This document shows positions 37,201 through 47,785 of a DNA stretch of 64,000 nt, piece by piece. Made by a program: the position numbers and the translations under genes. Location: contig NMRA01000192.1 of NCBI GenBank assembly GCA_002633005.1, positions 239,964-303,963 on the forward strand. Direction: 5' to 3'. The stretch comes from Phoronis australis (Eukaryota > Phoronida > Phoronidae). Under the pieces are notes generated by a model. That model had not been told where the DNA came from. It was given only the letters and a program-made list of their open reading frames with translations, and made no database searches. Positions within the stretch are counted from its first letter, which is position 1; every line of letters starts with the position of its first letter.

Positions 37201-40200
37201 AATAATCAGCATATCCGTATTCAAGATTATTTTCAAAAATGCGCATTCTAACTCAGGACTAGAAGTGGGGGACTGACCACCGTACTCGCGGACAGGTTTT
37301 GTATTGATTTAACGGGGAAATGCAACAAGCGCACCATGTCAGTCCATTGACAGATCACTTTCTGCTCATGGTCCTGTTTTCAATTCAGTCTATACTCATT
37401 TGAGTTCTCGAAGATCTTGATTCGTAAATGACAACTTTGCTGACAGCGCCATTCTCGAGCCCTTTCTTAATTGGGAACGCTATGTAAGTGGTGGTAGTTA
37501 CTTAAAAAAATTGACCTGTCCTCTGAAATTTAATGCCGATGGAAGTTAATAAAAGGGATTGCTGAGTAAAGCTTGCTAGAGGCGAGGCCAGGTTACATGT
37601 TTAAGGATTATCATCTCAAGTACAATGGAAATCCAATCGGGTTTGCTGTGACATTTCTGCAAAATTGAAGACGCATAGTCCTAACCCCGAATCACGTCAT
37701 CGCAGGAGAAAAATGGACCAAGTGACGAGCAGTAAACATATCGTTTTTAAGTTTGAAACTAAAGTTAAAATGGTTTGACATCAACAGAGATATATTTTTA
37801 CGTGCTATTTGTAAAAATACCTGGTGAACAGTTTGACTTCTGTTTCAGTGGCATAGAACCACTTTGGGTAACCCAATTTGGTGTGTTTTACACTTTTATG
37901 CCACTTTAAATGGTATGGTTAGACTTTGATGTTTTGAACTACACCATCAGCCTAAAAACTGTTTTTTTCCAGCTGGTCCTTTAACCCGGCACTCGTCAAG
38001 AAGCTTGATGAACAGGGACACAGCCCTCGTGAAACTGACACGAAAGACTATAGCACCACATTGGAGAGTAAATTTCAGCGTTTTGACATTGTAAGCATTA
38101 CAGAGGACAAAGAACGCGCCAAGTTGCTACAGTTAGGACACGGAGGATGGAACGACAAAATGGTTTTGGTAGGTCCGCTTTTTCATATTTCTGACAGAAA
38201 GTTACAATTTTGGCAGTCATGGACACCGCTGCGTCACCCTGATCATCCAGTGTTACTGGTAGCCCAGCTCCTACGTATTTTATTCCCGTAACTAAGATAT
38301 CGTAGGAGCTCAACCAGTGTCAGGAGTGGTGACGTCAGTTTTTCGTGAACGTCCATAGTCTGAAGGTACATTGGTCTAAAGGCCCATATTCCAAAGGTCC
38401 ACCTGCCCAAAGGTCTGAACTAACTGGTATTCATAGGGCTAAAGGTTCACACGTCCGACGGTGCACAAATCTGAATTCTCCAGTCCTCATCATAAGTCCG
38501 AATATCCATATAGTTTGTTATTGCTTAAACTTATAATGGTAAGGGGATGTTAGACAAGGAGCAGTTGCTAGTGGTTTTAAAAACCGGGAATCTCCCTCTA
38601 CCTGGATGAAAAGGCGCTAATGTCGGTTTTGCTGATGGCTCCGTATTTTCAATAATCTCCGTTGCTCCGGAATTTAATACAAACAGAACACAGCTGTTTC
38701 GAGTCCCACGTCGACAGAGCCGAAAGGTTTTGTGTTAATAGACAGAGAGAATTTTGAAAAATGTACAGTTGTCTTTATAAGAAGCCTTATTGTAGACGTC
38801 TATGACCATTTTATCAATCCATGCTGACCTTGGAGTTTTGACACTTTAGCCGAGTATGCTTAGCGACGGATGGATCCCCCAAATGTTCCGAAGAATTTTC
38901 AGTATTGTTTTTTAAGCTTGAATAGTGCCAACGATTGACGTTTTTTAATGCATCTAAAAGCTAATTTGAAAAAGATGACTGACTCTGCCATCATGTACAC
39001 TATTAGTTTGAATTTTGTGCTCACTCTTAAACACAATTGTCCTTAGTGATGCTCTATGACGTGCTTCGTAGCTCATTATGCAGAGTTATCTCAGTGCTTG
39101 ACTTTTTCATCAGATTTTAGTTAATCAAATACTCAGATTCTGTCTTGCAAAGCAATTACGCAGATGAGCTCTGTTCAATCGACATCCTGTATTACAGAGC
39201 CTTGGTTTGAAAGGCATAGTTTCCCGGGTGGACAAGGACGGAGATGTCTTTGCGGAGTGTATCAACGGAGATAAGTACGTTAAAGTTATACTTGCTTTTT
39301 AACCATTGTAGTTTGGCTGCCGTCCCTTTTGTACAAAAACCAGGAAAAGGGGAACTTGTGGACCGCAACGACATACTAGTGTAAATGTTAAAACTAAAAC
39401 ACTTTCGCCCATCCGCTGTCTACTTCTTTTACTGGTCCGTTGAGACGAGGGCAAAATACCCAGTCGCGTGGGTGGCTCGTTCCTCTCTTATCAGAATGCC
39501 TTTGTGGGGCGTTATTTCTACCAGGTTTAGCCAACACTTCCTTCTTGTGATTGGGCTTCTATGAAAGTTCACTATCAGTCACGAATACAAGATTGTGGAA
39601 CAACAGATTAAAAGGTGCTTCTTCGATTTGCTGTATACTTTATACAGAGTGGTCTTCATTTGTCCATTCAGGTGGTACTTTAACCCAGCACTTTTGAGTA
39701 AAGTGGTCCCGACGGGAAACGAAGAGTTGGAACCGGGAGACTGCGTCCTTGTCGAGCACGACATAGAGAAACTGAAGGCAATTCACAAAGACCAAGGTGG
39801 CATTCCGCGAGAGATTGTTTCAGTAAGTAGTACTGCAGTCCCTGTAAGTACTGAGAGTTCGCACACGTGAGCTCAGGTCACAGTGTGCAAATAATAGTGT
39901 AGTTCCGCCGCGCAGTCTGTTACGTGCAAGCCGAAAATGCAGTCAAGTCAAAGGGTTTATTGACATCCTTCTTTGGAAAGTAACTTGAATCGACTCGCGT
40001 GAAAGGTGTCGCTACTCTCGCATTTAAAATGGCTGCAGTTTGTTTGTTATTTTTTCTGTACCCTATCAAGTATTCTAATTACCTTGAAGTCAGTATAACA
40101 CAAAGGCAAGTTTGCAGTATGAATATGTACATGTATGAGCCTATTTGTATCAGTGCTGCATATTAAATAGGCTACTAGCATAGAATACGTGGATACTGAA

Positions 40201-42186
40201 CTCAGTGATAAACATGTTGGAAGGAAGATAGTCGATAACGACAAGGAGAAAAATATGGGTCGTTTATTGGAAGGCCTTGTGTAACGATAAGGAGAAGATA
40301 ATGGGTGTTTTGGTTGAAACATGAAATTGTCTTTGGGTTTATCATTTTGGTGTCCACAATTAGCAGCAGTGAAACACAAAATTGAAAACTACAGAGACCG
40401 TTTTTGCGCATCCTTCAATTGCGTATGAACATCTTTAGGATTTTATTTCCTGAAAAAGGAATTAAGACTAATGTCGCTCAACATAGCTCTTTCTGAAAAA
40501 ACATTTGATATCTCACTTGAGCAAATATGACAATTGTGCGTTACACAGACAAGTGTTATATACTAAAATAATGTTTAATAAATCATTCAAAGGCTAATAG
40601 TTTGATTAAACCTTTAACCATCAATTGAGCAGTAGGGTCATAAATCGGATTTCTGTCTGAAACCTTAGACCCCTTATCACGCAACAGACCAAGGGATTTT
40701 AAATTAATTGTACACCTAACAACATTAATGCATACTTTTTAGAAATCTGCTGTTCCATTGAAGAAGCTGAGTGAGCTGTATTAATGTTTTGGTGACCGCT
40801 GGAAACAACAAACCTCTGTCCTGGATGTTCTTTTTAGAACATTTTAGTATTTACAGTGAATATGGCATTGCAGCCGAAAACAGTGTTACTTGACATCCTA
40901 GTAACTGCGACGAAAGGTCTACGATAAAAACTAAAATTTTCAATGATCAAAAGGATACTGAGCCCTGTTTTGATTATTTCAACTATTCCTCATTCTGTTA
41001 CTAGCTAATGCATCATTGCCGTCCCACCTGTGTGATAAAAGCAGAATTAAACTCCTGATGTCATAGCTTGGAAACTACGAGGGCTAGTCATTTCCCTCAG
41101 TTACCATCTAACACACCTTAGGCGTAGATCACGCTTGCCCTTTTACATGTACCAGACTATGAAAACAGTTTCCAATTTTTGCTTCAAAATTTTGAGGGTT
41201 ATCGAGAGTTTCCGAGTACTATTTTGTTTCAGAGAACCGTACGGGAAAGTAGTTTTTAACACGCAAAAACTGGGATTGATATCATTTGAATCATAAATTA
41301 TTCACTGTTATTTGACTCTGTATTTGCCCTTTAATTCGAGCTAATTTCATCGGTTGTTAACTGGTATACTTGCGGTGATTCACCAGGTGGTTGGAAACGC
41401 AGTGGTGGTGAAGAAAGTTTTGAGCGATAGGCGTGTGGTAGTGGAAGGTGGAGACGACGGTTACGTCATCATCGACAGGAAAGCACTCAAACTTTTTGCG
41501 AAAGCAGGTAACACGCGTGTACAGTGTTTTTGAAAAGTTCAGTGTTAACTTCCTTCAAACTTCTTATGGCTTTGACGACGTTATGGGAAAACCCTGGATG
41601 AATTGCGAACCTCGTTTGAAAATTAACCGAAATTATTTCCTCCGAAATTTTGCCCGTTTTGGACAAGAGCAAATATCTGTTTAAGAAAATACTGTATTTT
41701 CTTATATAGATTACAGTACATTCTTTCGTGACACCTAGATTGTATTACCACATAAATTGTATCAAACCTCGTGGCCATTCCCGGAGCATCCCATCAAGGG
41801 CGTTGTCATGTGAACGTGTGTGCTGTAAAACTATTTCAAAAATGGACTCCGGTCGTTCACAATTTTGTGACCATATAAGTAGCAACCATAGTAAGGAGAT
41901 TTCTGTGGACCAGAATTTAGTCATTTATCTTATGAATGAAGAGGAAGGGTTATATACCTTTCGATTTTGTCAATATTTAAACCAGAAACTAATGTATCGA
42001 CATCTACCTGTACCGGCACCAAGATACTATGCGTGTTTCAACTATGCGTGTTTCACTTTGAGGTGATCTTTTGTCGCTAGTGTGCTCTTCCAGAACAAAT
42101 GTGCGACATTTTGTTTCAAAATTGTTCTTTAACTCCTTTCAGATGAGGTGATGTCCGCAGTTTTGAGAAAGAAGCTGCTTTCATAA
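25060..42186 (+). CDS. Kinase gene 1: Ser/Thr kinase fused to three Mind bomb-type REP/SH3 repeats (674 aa, 12 exons)
   Basis: Exons 25060-25200, 29024-29356, 30876-31089, 31604-31795, 32853-33229, 33502-33606, 34810-34883, 35697-35892, 39198-39274, 39672-39822, 41387-41507 and 42143-42186 join in one frame (2025 nt). Kinase domain, residues 22-293: glycine loop 24-31, Lys 46, probable alpha-C Glu 62, hinge MEYCDMG (92-98), HRDIKPAN (138-145), DFG (161-163), APE (191-193), so an active Ser/Thr kinase is expected; the hinge is loosely IKK/NEK/ULK-like and the family is unassigned. Linker 294-419 is proline-rich, then acidic, then helical. Residues 420-660 hold three SH3-like repeats of the type found in Mind bomb E3 ligases, marked by GD.V, GGW..M, LG..G.V and W.FNP. 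No RING or ankyrin region is present. The role may be signalling through REP-mediated binding; this is inference. Exons 7 and 8 also occur as copies at 37086 and 37973. Confidence 0.85.
25968..27852 (-). repeat. Inverted counterpart of 19150-20650
   Basis: Reverse complement of the copy A block, including the tandem duplication (about 27541-27740) and the hAT-type end near 26695. It holds an extra insert of about 390 bases (26160-26545) not found in copy A, with a run of nine C at 26449-26457. Confidence 0.75.
28027..28286 (-). mobile_element. MITE family M1, copy 1
   Basis: Ends CATGCGCCACCCAG and GGGTGCGTGCATG form terminal inverted repeats. The interior shares, in reverse orientation, the block CATTTGGCGAAGTGGGCAAA ... 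CAGAGAAACAAAAAGTC with copies at 44625 and 50655. Lies in intron 1 of kinase gene 1. C-rich tract at 28255-28264. Confidence 0.75.
29024..29356 (+). CDS. Kinase gene 1, exon 2 (hinge and catalytic loop)
   Basis: The 111 codons follow GTTTTCACAG and end in phase 0. They contain AARELKTL (alpha-C), WMVMEYCDMGNL (hinge) and HRDIKPANIL (catalytic loop; Lys after Asp indicates Ser/Thr specificity). Confidence 0.9.
30876..31089 (+). CDS. Kinase gene 1, exon 3 (DFG to APE and C-lobe)
   Basis: Starts VTDFGVSKI after TCGAATTGCAG and includes LAPEQY and KVDIFSTG. The activation segment has Ser and Thr residues (SVAKLHLTSTSVG). Phase 1 donor GTAAAA. Confidence 0.88.
31604..31795 (+). CDS. Kinase gene 1, exon 4 (C-lobe end)
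   Basis: Encodes KGSKIPVGIAL, an acidic TDDDDRATKSL stretch and VDPDKRQEMAQVVQKLTEIF, matching the end of a kinase C-lobe (the conserved D..R position). Phase 1 at both ends; donor GTATGC. Confidence 0.82.
32013..32410 (+). repeat. Dispersed repeat family R1, copy 2
   Basis: Same order of blocks as copy 1, from AAAGTGGAACTTGCACGC to GGAGCATGCAAA. Lies in intron 4 of kinase gene 1, just past exon 4. Confidence 0.72.
32606..32653 (+). repeat. Two-copy 24-bp tandem repeat
   Basis: The unit CAGTGACCTATATATTAACC (plus AGCA) is repeated twice in intron 4 of kinase gene 1. Confidence 0.7.
32853..33229 (+). CDS. Kinase gene 1, exon 5 (proline-rich, acidic and helical linker)
   Basis: Enters in phase 1 after TTTAGTTTTTAG and leaves in phase 0 before GTATGT, giving 126 codons. 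First PLRSQLPPPPPRPK, then about 50 residues dominated by Glu, Lys and Asp (DEDTDDEESSEESD), then a helix-prone segment (AAVQCAEERLKQEKQAKAAR) likely to be a short coiled coil. No catalytic motif. It tethers the kinase to the REP repeats; the coiled coil may dimerise the protein (inference). Confidence 0.78.
33502..33606 (+). CDS. Kinase gene 1, exon 6 (REP repeat 1, first part)
   Basis: The 35 codons, phase 0 to 0, encode LKTGDRVRIDD ... YGGWVSRMEK, the opening of a Mind bomb-type SH3 repeat. The counterpart in gene 2 is also exactly 105 nt. Confidence 0.86.
33676..34655 (+). mobile_element. Intronic repeat with hAT-type end and minus-strand tRNA-like core
   Basis: Begins with CAGTGGCGGATCTAGG, the kind of terminus common in hAT-derived elements, and ends near the G/C-run GGGGCCCCC at about 34620-34640. 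Inside, at 33915-33976 on the minus strand, A-box-like TGGCACAATGG and B-box GAGTTCGAATCC suggest a tRNA-derived SINE head. No ORF of note. Most of it is repeated in the duplicated block starting at 36000. Confidence 0.45.
34810..34883 (+). CDS. Kinase gene 1, exon 7 (REP repeat 1, middle)
   Basis: 74 nt, phase 0 to 2, encoding CLGKSGEVQGRVLNAVKVKF. Acceptor TTGTTTTTCAG, donor GTATGA. Confidence 0.85.
35697..35892 (+). CDS. Kinase gene 1, exon 8 (end of REP 1, start of REP 2)
   Basis: Opens WSFNPALVKK, closing repeat 1; after a variable linker FQRFDIVSI ... HGGWNDKM begins repeat 2. Phase 2 to 0; donor GTAGGT. Confidence 0.86.
35999..35999. other. Single N: contig junction with sequence overlap
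   Basis: What follows (36000-38274) repeats what precedes (33717-35998). Confidence 0.85.
37086..37159 (+). CDS. Kinase gene 1, exon 7 copy
   Basis: Same 74 nt, splice sites and protein as 34810-34883, with one synonymous change (CAG to CAA). Probably the other allele; if real, it could be spliced after exon 8 without frame loss. Confidence 0.6.
37973..38168 (+). CDS. Kinase gene 1, exon 8 copy
   Basis: Same 196 nt and protein as 35697-35892, with one synonymous change (ATC to ATT). This is the copy contiguous with exon 9. Confidence 0.62.
39198..39274 (+). CDS. Kinase gene 1, exon 9 (REP repeat 2, middle)
   Basis: 77 nt, phase 0 to 2: SLGLKGIVSRVDKDGDVFAE. Gene 2 has Cys in place of the first Ser. 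Donor GTACGT. Confidence 0.83.
39672..39822 (+). CDS. Kinase gene 1, exon 10 (end of REP 2, start of REP 3)
   Basis: WYFNPALLSKV closes repeat 2; EPGDCVLVEHDIEKLKAIH ... GGIPREI opens repeat 3, where the usual HGGW has become QGGI. Phase 2 to 0; acceptor TGTCCATTCAG. Confidence 0.85.
41387..41507 (+). CDS. Kinase gene 1, exon 11 (REP repeat 3, end)
   Basis: VVGNAVVVKKVLSDRRVVVE ... RKALKLFAKA, without a final W.FNP element. Phase 0 to 1, donor GTAACA. Confidence 0.82.
42143..42186 (+). CDS. Kinase gene 1, exon 12 (short C-terminal exon)
   Basis: After ACTCCTTTCAG, completes the phase-1 codon and encodes DEVMSAVLRKKLLS then TAA. Confidence 0.7.
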
Positions 42187-42276
42187 GGCGCCTGAGAAAA
42201 TGGTTGAATCAAGAGCGAAGATTGTCTTTTTCAAAACTCTTCAGCGATTTTTAAACACGAAACAGCATTGGGTATT

Positions 42277-42655
42277 TAGGTTTCCTCCCTGCTGGCGTTA
42301 ATACGTGTGCCTGTATTTCAGTCACTGGGCTCCCTCGTGTCTAAAAGAAACAAAGTTCTTCTCATGGACACTTCTTACAAGAAGAACATGAATAAACATG
42401 CACTCTAAAGTATACACTGTAAAGCGTATAATAAATTCTTACTCCACTATACTTCTCCTGTGATAGAATGTGTGTGTGTGCGTGTGTGTGTGTGGGTGTT
42501 TAGGCTTCCTCACTGCTGGCGTTAATACGTGTACTGGGCTCCCTCGTGTCTAAAAGAAACAAAGTTCGTCTCATGGACACTTTATAGAAGATGGACATGA
42601 AAAAAGTTAACATGCACTTTAAAGTATACACTGTCAAGCGGATACGAAATATTAT
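42277..42655 (+). repeat. Tandem duplication in the 3' UTR of kinase gene 1
   Basis: Two related units (about 42277-42440 and 42500-42655) share CTGCTGGCGTTAATACGTGT, GGGCTCCCTCGTGTCTAAAA and AAAGTATACACTGT. AATAAA occurs at 42391 and 42430 in the first unit and again at 42868 downstream, so transcript ends may vary. A GT microsatellite separates the units. Confidence 0.75.
42430..42435 (+). promoter_or_regulatory. Candidate polyadenylation signal of kinase gene 1
   Basis: AATAAA, 244 bases past the stop codon; alternatives at 42391 and 42868. Confidence 0.4.
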
Positions 42656-42659
<4 letters not shown>

Positions 42660-42692
<33 letters not shown>

Positions 42693-42700
42693 NATATATA
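42660..42700. repeat. GT/AT microsatellite with an N
   Basis: A run of GT dinucleotides breaks at N (42693) and resumes as AT; the N most likely marks a repeat the assembler could not resolve. Confidence 0.8.
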
Positions 42701-44059
42701 TCCTATGTGAGCGGATGGGTGCGGTGTTTGAGGCAACAGCCAGAGGAGGTGGTTTGAACAGCGGACTATTTTACCTGCAACTCTCCTTGGAGCTTTCGGC
42801 CGCCAGCTTTTCTCAGTAATACTATGGAGGTTTCTGAACTCAGCGGATTGCTCTGTATGTGATTATCAATAAAGCCTGACCCCCGCCAGCCAGCTCTTGT
42901 GAGCGACGTACGTTGTGTTAACAGAATTCTAAACTCTCAGTCGTCAGCGACGTTGCGTTATTGTCAGGACTCTGAATTTACTTTTAAGTAAGTTAAAATT
43001 CCTCACCCACCGGCTTGTAACGTTGTTTTCTTGTTGTTTCGATTATAATTTGTTGCTTTTGCTACTGACTTGTTTGAAAACTCGTTGTTTCTCCTACATG
43101 TATTAGTGTGACGCGTATTTTGGAAAGTGGGACATTTTAGGATGGCAACTCTGAAGTAGTCTTATACTGTATGAACGAATCTGTACCATATCAGCGCTTT
43201 TCAGTGTTAACTGTATAATTTCCGTTTTACTTTATTTACTAATTCAGTAAGTAAACATGTATTATTCATGCGGTGGTTCCGTTCATTTGTTAAAATGGTA
43301 TTTCGTGTATGATATTATATCACATAAATGTTTTCATTCGGAATTTGTATGACTTGTTATTCAAGAAAAATTTGCTGTGTATAGCTTATAATAGAGCATT
43401 AAATATACTATCTAGTGTATTGCAGAACTCTCGTGTTAAAGCAGCCATAAAACTGTGTTCCGTCATCGGATGCGAACACTTGATTTACCGTTACAAAATT
43501 GGTATCACGAAGTTGTCCCTTTCGTCTGTGAATTGGTCGTTACTAATAGTAATAGGCCAGGAACAGAGACACACCCTTCTCCTATGCTACAGAGGGCAGC
43601 ACTGTGGTGACAAAGATACCTTTTAAACGAAGTAGCAATGGGACATCCTGATTGGTTGGAAAATGGTATTTACGATATTTTTCTGTTCTGATGTTGAGAC
43701 ATACATAAGTATATACTGCGTGATTATTGAAAATTTCTTTTTTCCGTTGTGACTGTTAGAATAATGTCAGTTGTACATGTATATATATATCGATGATTTC
43801 CTCTCAAGCTCGTGTTTTATAGTTGTACTACACACTCTAAATAACGGCACCAAAACAAAGTAACGAAGCGATTCCCTATTCTTTTCCAGCTAATTCCCAT
43901 GCCACGTGTTTGCGACTAACCTCCAAACCGAAACAGTAGATTTCTGTGAAGATGCAAATTATTATTTCTCATGGCATGAGATACATGTGCAAACCGTCTA
44001 AATGTGTATTGTTAGCCGCCGAAGCTGTGTCATGCCTTGTAAATTTGCCATTCCAAACT

Positions 44060-44505
44060 GTAGAAAGCCAAAATGGAAAAAAATTCTAGGACACAATTTT
44101 TATATTCAACAATTCAATTCTCTGCATGACCAAAAAGTACACCCAAAACAAAAAATTATCGCGCCAGGAACCAAAATTGAACACATACCTGTAGGGACAA
44201 AAACTTTATTACGTCAGGACAAAAATTTTTTCGTCAAAAAATTTCACACGTCCTGGCACGAAATTTTGTCCTGGTAAGAAATTCAATGTCCTGACGTAAT
44301 ACGTTTTTTGTCTTGGCGCTATAAATTTGGTGTCGTGGGGTGTTAAATTTTGGTCCTGAGCGATAAACTAGAGGTTCTGGCAAGATAAATTGTGTTTTTG
44401 AGTGTATCTTTTGGTCCTTCAAAGACTTTAATTCCTGAATAGAAAATACCTGTCTTGGAATTTTCTCAATTGGATTTCCGTACTGAACAGTCACAATCCG
44501 GTTTA
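44060..44505. repeat. Long imperfect inverted repeat (fold-back) 1
   Basis: The left arm (GGAAAAAAATTCTAGGACA ... CATGACCAAAAAGTACAC) and the reverse complement of the right arm (GAAAATTCCAAGACAGG ... AAGGACCAAAAGATACAC) align along their length. ORFs read inward from both sides give similar peptides (DQKVHPK and DQKIHSK; LLRQDKNF and VLRQDIEF). The centre holds repeated CAGGACAAAA-type words. Confidence 0.7.
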
Positions 44506-44624
44506 ATTTTGAGAAATTCGATGCCCGGCTTCCACCCATGCACCCCACGACTCATATAGTAATGAATATAAGACTATTAATGTAGGAAAGACTTGACTTC
44601 AACTCACAGTTCTCCACACGTCCA

Positions 44625-44854
44625 CATGCGCGCACCCAAGAGGGGGTTGGGGGCTCGAAGGCGCCCCCCATTTGGCGATGTGGGCAAAAAAATCCGAATC
44701 AGAGAAACAAAAAGTCTGAAAAAACAAGACAAAAGTCCACTAATAAGGCAGGAACTACCAAATTCGGCTAACACACAATTCACAGTTCTGAGCGTACCAC
44801 GTTTTTTTAGTAAAAGATCTACATTCCCAAGAATTCGAGCTTGGTGCACGCATG
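44625..44854 (+). mobile_element. MITE family M1, copy 2
   Basis: Ends CATGCGCGCACCCAAG and GGTGCACGCATG. Interior block CCCCCATTTGGCGATGTGGG and CAGAGAAACAAAAAGTCTGA match the other two copies. No ORF of interest. Confidence 0.75.
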
Positions 44855-45772
44855 GTCCATTAGGACTCATTAGCTAGAAACATAACCGGACGGTACCGAG
44901 AAAATCTGTTGACGACCTTGACAGCCACAGTTCGTTGCAAGAAATCAACTAGTCAATTAAATATATGTATGGGGTGTAATCTATTTCTTGTTTCATGCAG
45001 TACACGCATTTTCACAACCTCACGTAAATGCAAAGATTTGTGCAGTGCGAACGGCGATCATCTCAATATATTGAACAAAGACCATATATGGCCAAGTCAG
45101 GCTAAAGACGGGCTTAGGGCCTAACTGATTTAAAATAATCACAAGTTATCGGCTGTCATTGGCGGGCACAGCATTTAGTAAACATTAGTACTCTGCGCAG
45201 TATTGAGGGAGGGCTGAGCTACTAATTGACACTGATTGAGAAAAAATCTTCGCTGGTAATTGCCAGGACCTGCTTACAAGAAGCAATACCGCTTGGTACT
45301 CATCCTTTTAATTGTTCACAGTTGCATGGCCTCTGACGCTTCCGGAAAGACACTGACATTGTATTGTATTGTATCCGTGCGACACTGTATTGTATTGTAT
45401 TGGGGCAAACAGTTGAAAAGAGATAAAAATGATCTGTGTAACTGACTTCATAAATGGGGAATTTATGAAACGATTGAAGAGTATATTTCTTTTAGTAGAC
45501 TGTATTTGATGGACCTGTTCCGATATCTATCACAACTTAGTTTTGAACACATCAGATATTAATTTAAGTTAATTTAATTTTGATAGCACCAAGGGAATTC
45601 ATTTTATAACCATGTTTCCATCAATGGAATTGAATGAATTGTACAATTTGAAAGGTTTCATTATTGCATATAACTATTGCTGTTAAAACTGTCCAATAAT
45701 GCACTATACATCAAAAAGCATATTTTGTGACTTTGCTGAGATTAGGAAAATTGGAAATGGGTATAATGTTAT

Positions 45773-45908
45773 GTTATTGCGGAGAGTTACCACTGTGTAA
45801 TATCATGTTATTGCGGAGAGTTACCACTGTGTAACATCATGTTATTGCGGAGAGTTACCACTGTGTAACATCATGTTATTGCGGAGAGTTACCACTGTGT
45901 AACATCAT
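45773..45908 (+). repeat. Tandem array, four copies of a 34-bp unit
   Basis: The unit GTTATTGCGGAGAGTTACCA plus CTGTGTAACATCAT starts at 45773, 45807, 45841 and 45875, with one base changed in the first copy. Confidence 0.92.
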
Positions 45909-46435
45909 GCAAAGGTCGTGTACACTGTGAAGTGTATACACTCCGTATGCTTATAATTTCTGACTTAAGCTTTTTTGCTTCCCCATGATAATTTCATGGA
46001 ATAAACTGTGGGCACAAAGCGGAATTTTTATTTAATAGAAATTACACTAACCATTTAGACGTTCCATTATTGTGCGAAACAGCGTAGGACACGCGCACTA
46101 CGCCTAGGCTGTGGCAGTCCAACGCCCGTGTAAGATTAGTGCAGTGCTATATTATTCCTCAATCCGATTATTTTACACAATTCAACCATAAAATGTCAAC
46201 CATAATTTTATTGGTATCATAAATACATAAATAACATTAATCCGATCCACGGACCACGTTGTATTATACCTGACATCAACGCATTTATGTCAGATATACA
46301 TGTACCTTAGCAAATGAAAATCGATCATTGACACATTCATTGCTTTGTTTGATTAGCCTGCAATGTACCCTTTCGATGTTAATGCCCAACGCAGTGAACG
46401 TTACTCACAAAAATTTCGTGCCAAATTGATTTTTG

Positions 46436-46760
46436 TTAACGGCATAAAATAACGATAAACGGCGTGAATTAATTGTTAACAACGTAAATTAATTGTTAGT
46501 GTTCCATAAATTAACCTTTAACCGCTTAAATCAAATACTTGCGAAGTAAAATATCTTTTAATTGCGTAATATTAGGCATTTTCATCACAAGTATATTGTT
46601 GGCCGAATAAGTGAAAGTTACGCAAATAAGTTAACTTCAATTTATGCCATTAACAGTTAATTTGCGCCTAAAATAATTAACATCCGCAGCAAATAATTAA
46701 GTTATGCTGTTAACAGTTATTTTACGCCGTTTATGAGAATTACTTTACGCACAATTTACG
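46436..46760. repeat. AT-rich imperfect inverted repeat
   Basis: The left part (GTTAACGGCATAAAATAACG, AAACGGCGTGAATTAATTG) is mirrored on the right (CTGTTAACAGTTATTTTACG, CCGTTTATGAG). GTTAAC and GCGTAAA words recur throughout. It could be a decayed MITE. Confidence 0.4.
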
Positions 46761-47570
46761 TCGCCAACGATGCTCTTCAACTCTGTTACATTCCGTGCAA
46801 GGCCTTATTTCACCAAGACCAATTGCATGAAAACATTTTTTCTTGAATTAGTTATCATCTTCAGCAAGTCACCAATAATGACGACCACAATCGATGATCT
46901 TTAATAGTTATCAAGGCCTGTATTGAGATTTGTCAAGAAAACTCAAGTCTTGGTGTGAAAACACAATATCTAAGCATTCACTTATTTTCAAGACAGTTGC
47001 GCGTCAAAAAGTTCAACTCATCAAAATTACACATGCACTGTTGCGGCATGCTGTCATGAGTGAAGCATTTTACAATATTATAATTTCATAGAGACTTTAT
47101 AATTATTCTTTGGCATATTACACTGCCTTTTCTTTTTTCAGACCGAGAAAAATAATTGAAGCTGCTAAAGCAGCAAAATGATATCGTGAGATGACGTCAG
47201 GGCCTTTGTAAAAGGATTTAGTTAACTGGACAATACTTTCAAATCATTCATACACGTATTTCGGTAAACCAAGAAAATTTAAAACTCAATAAGACAATTG
47301 TACGAATGCAAAACAATATTTTCCAAAGACCCCTACATGTATCTGGCTAAGGATTACGGAGACAACTGTCGTTCTATTTTTGCAGGTTGTTTCTTGAAAT
47401 TGTATATCGCTTGAAAAAATTGATGACCTGACATATAACATCAATTGTTGCACATTTCCTGGTCTTTGAAAATACCCACCTTTCCATATTTCGGGTCCCA
47501 TTCCTTGTAGGGGGTACATGTAATTCATGACATCCAAGTGGCCATCAAGTGATTTTATTGACAAATTCTT

Positions 47571-47785
47571 AAAGTGGAGCGTGCACGCTACCTCCTTATT
47601 TCTGTGATTGCTTGGTAAGATTAGTTTAGAAACACAACATCACAACATATAGCGACGGTGTAAATATAATAATTTTCAAACGTTATCAATGAATACAAAT
47701 GCACTTTGTTTAGCGTAGGCGATGTTCAAATGGAATTGTCGTTATGTTCCTGCTACAAATTAGCATGGTTAGGAGCATGCAAACG
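47571..47785 (+). repeat. Dispersed repeat family R1, copy 3 (internally deleted)
   Basis: Starts AAAGTGGAGCGTGCACGCTA and ends GGTTAGGAGCATGCAAA; the middle block with GGCTATGTGAGTCC is missing. Confidence 0.7.

Larger units (their letters stand above)
36000..38274 (+). repeat. Duplicated intron/exon block, second copy
   Basis: Differs from the first copy by scattered substitutions and small indels. Exon 7 and 8 copies differ from the originals only at synonymous sites (one each). Confidence 0.88.

Noticed and set aside
45773-45908. CRISPR-like look of the regular 34-bp array
   Set aside because: The units are contiguous without unique spacers and the genome is animal; this is an ordinary tandem repeat.
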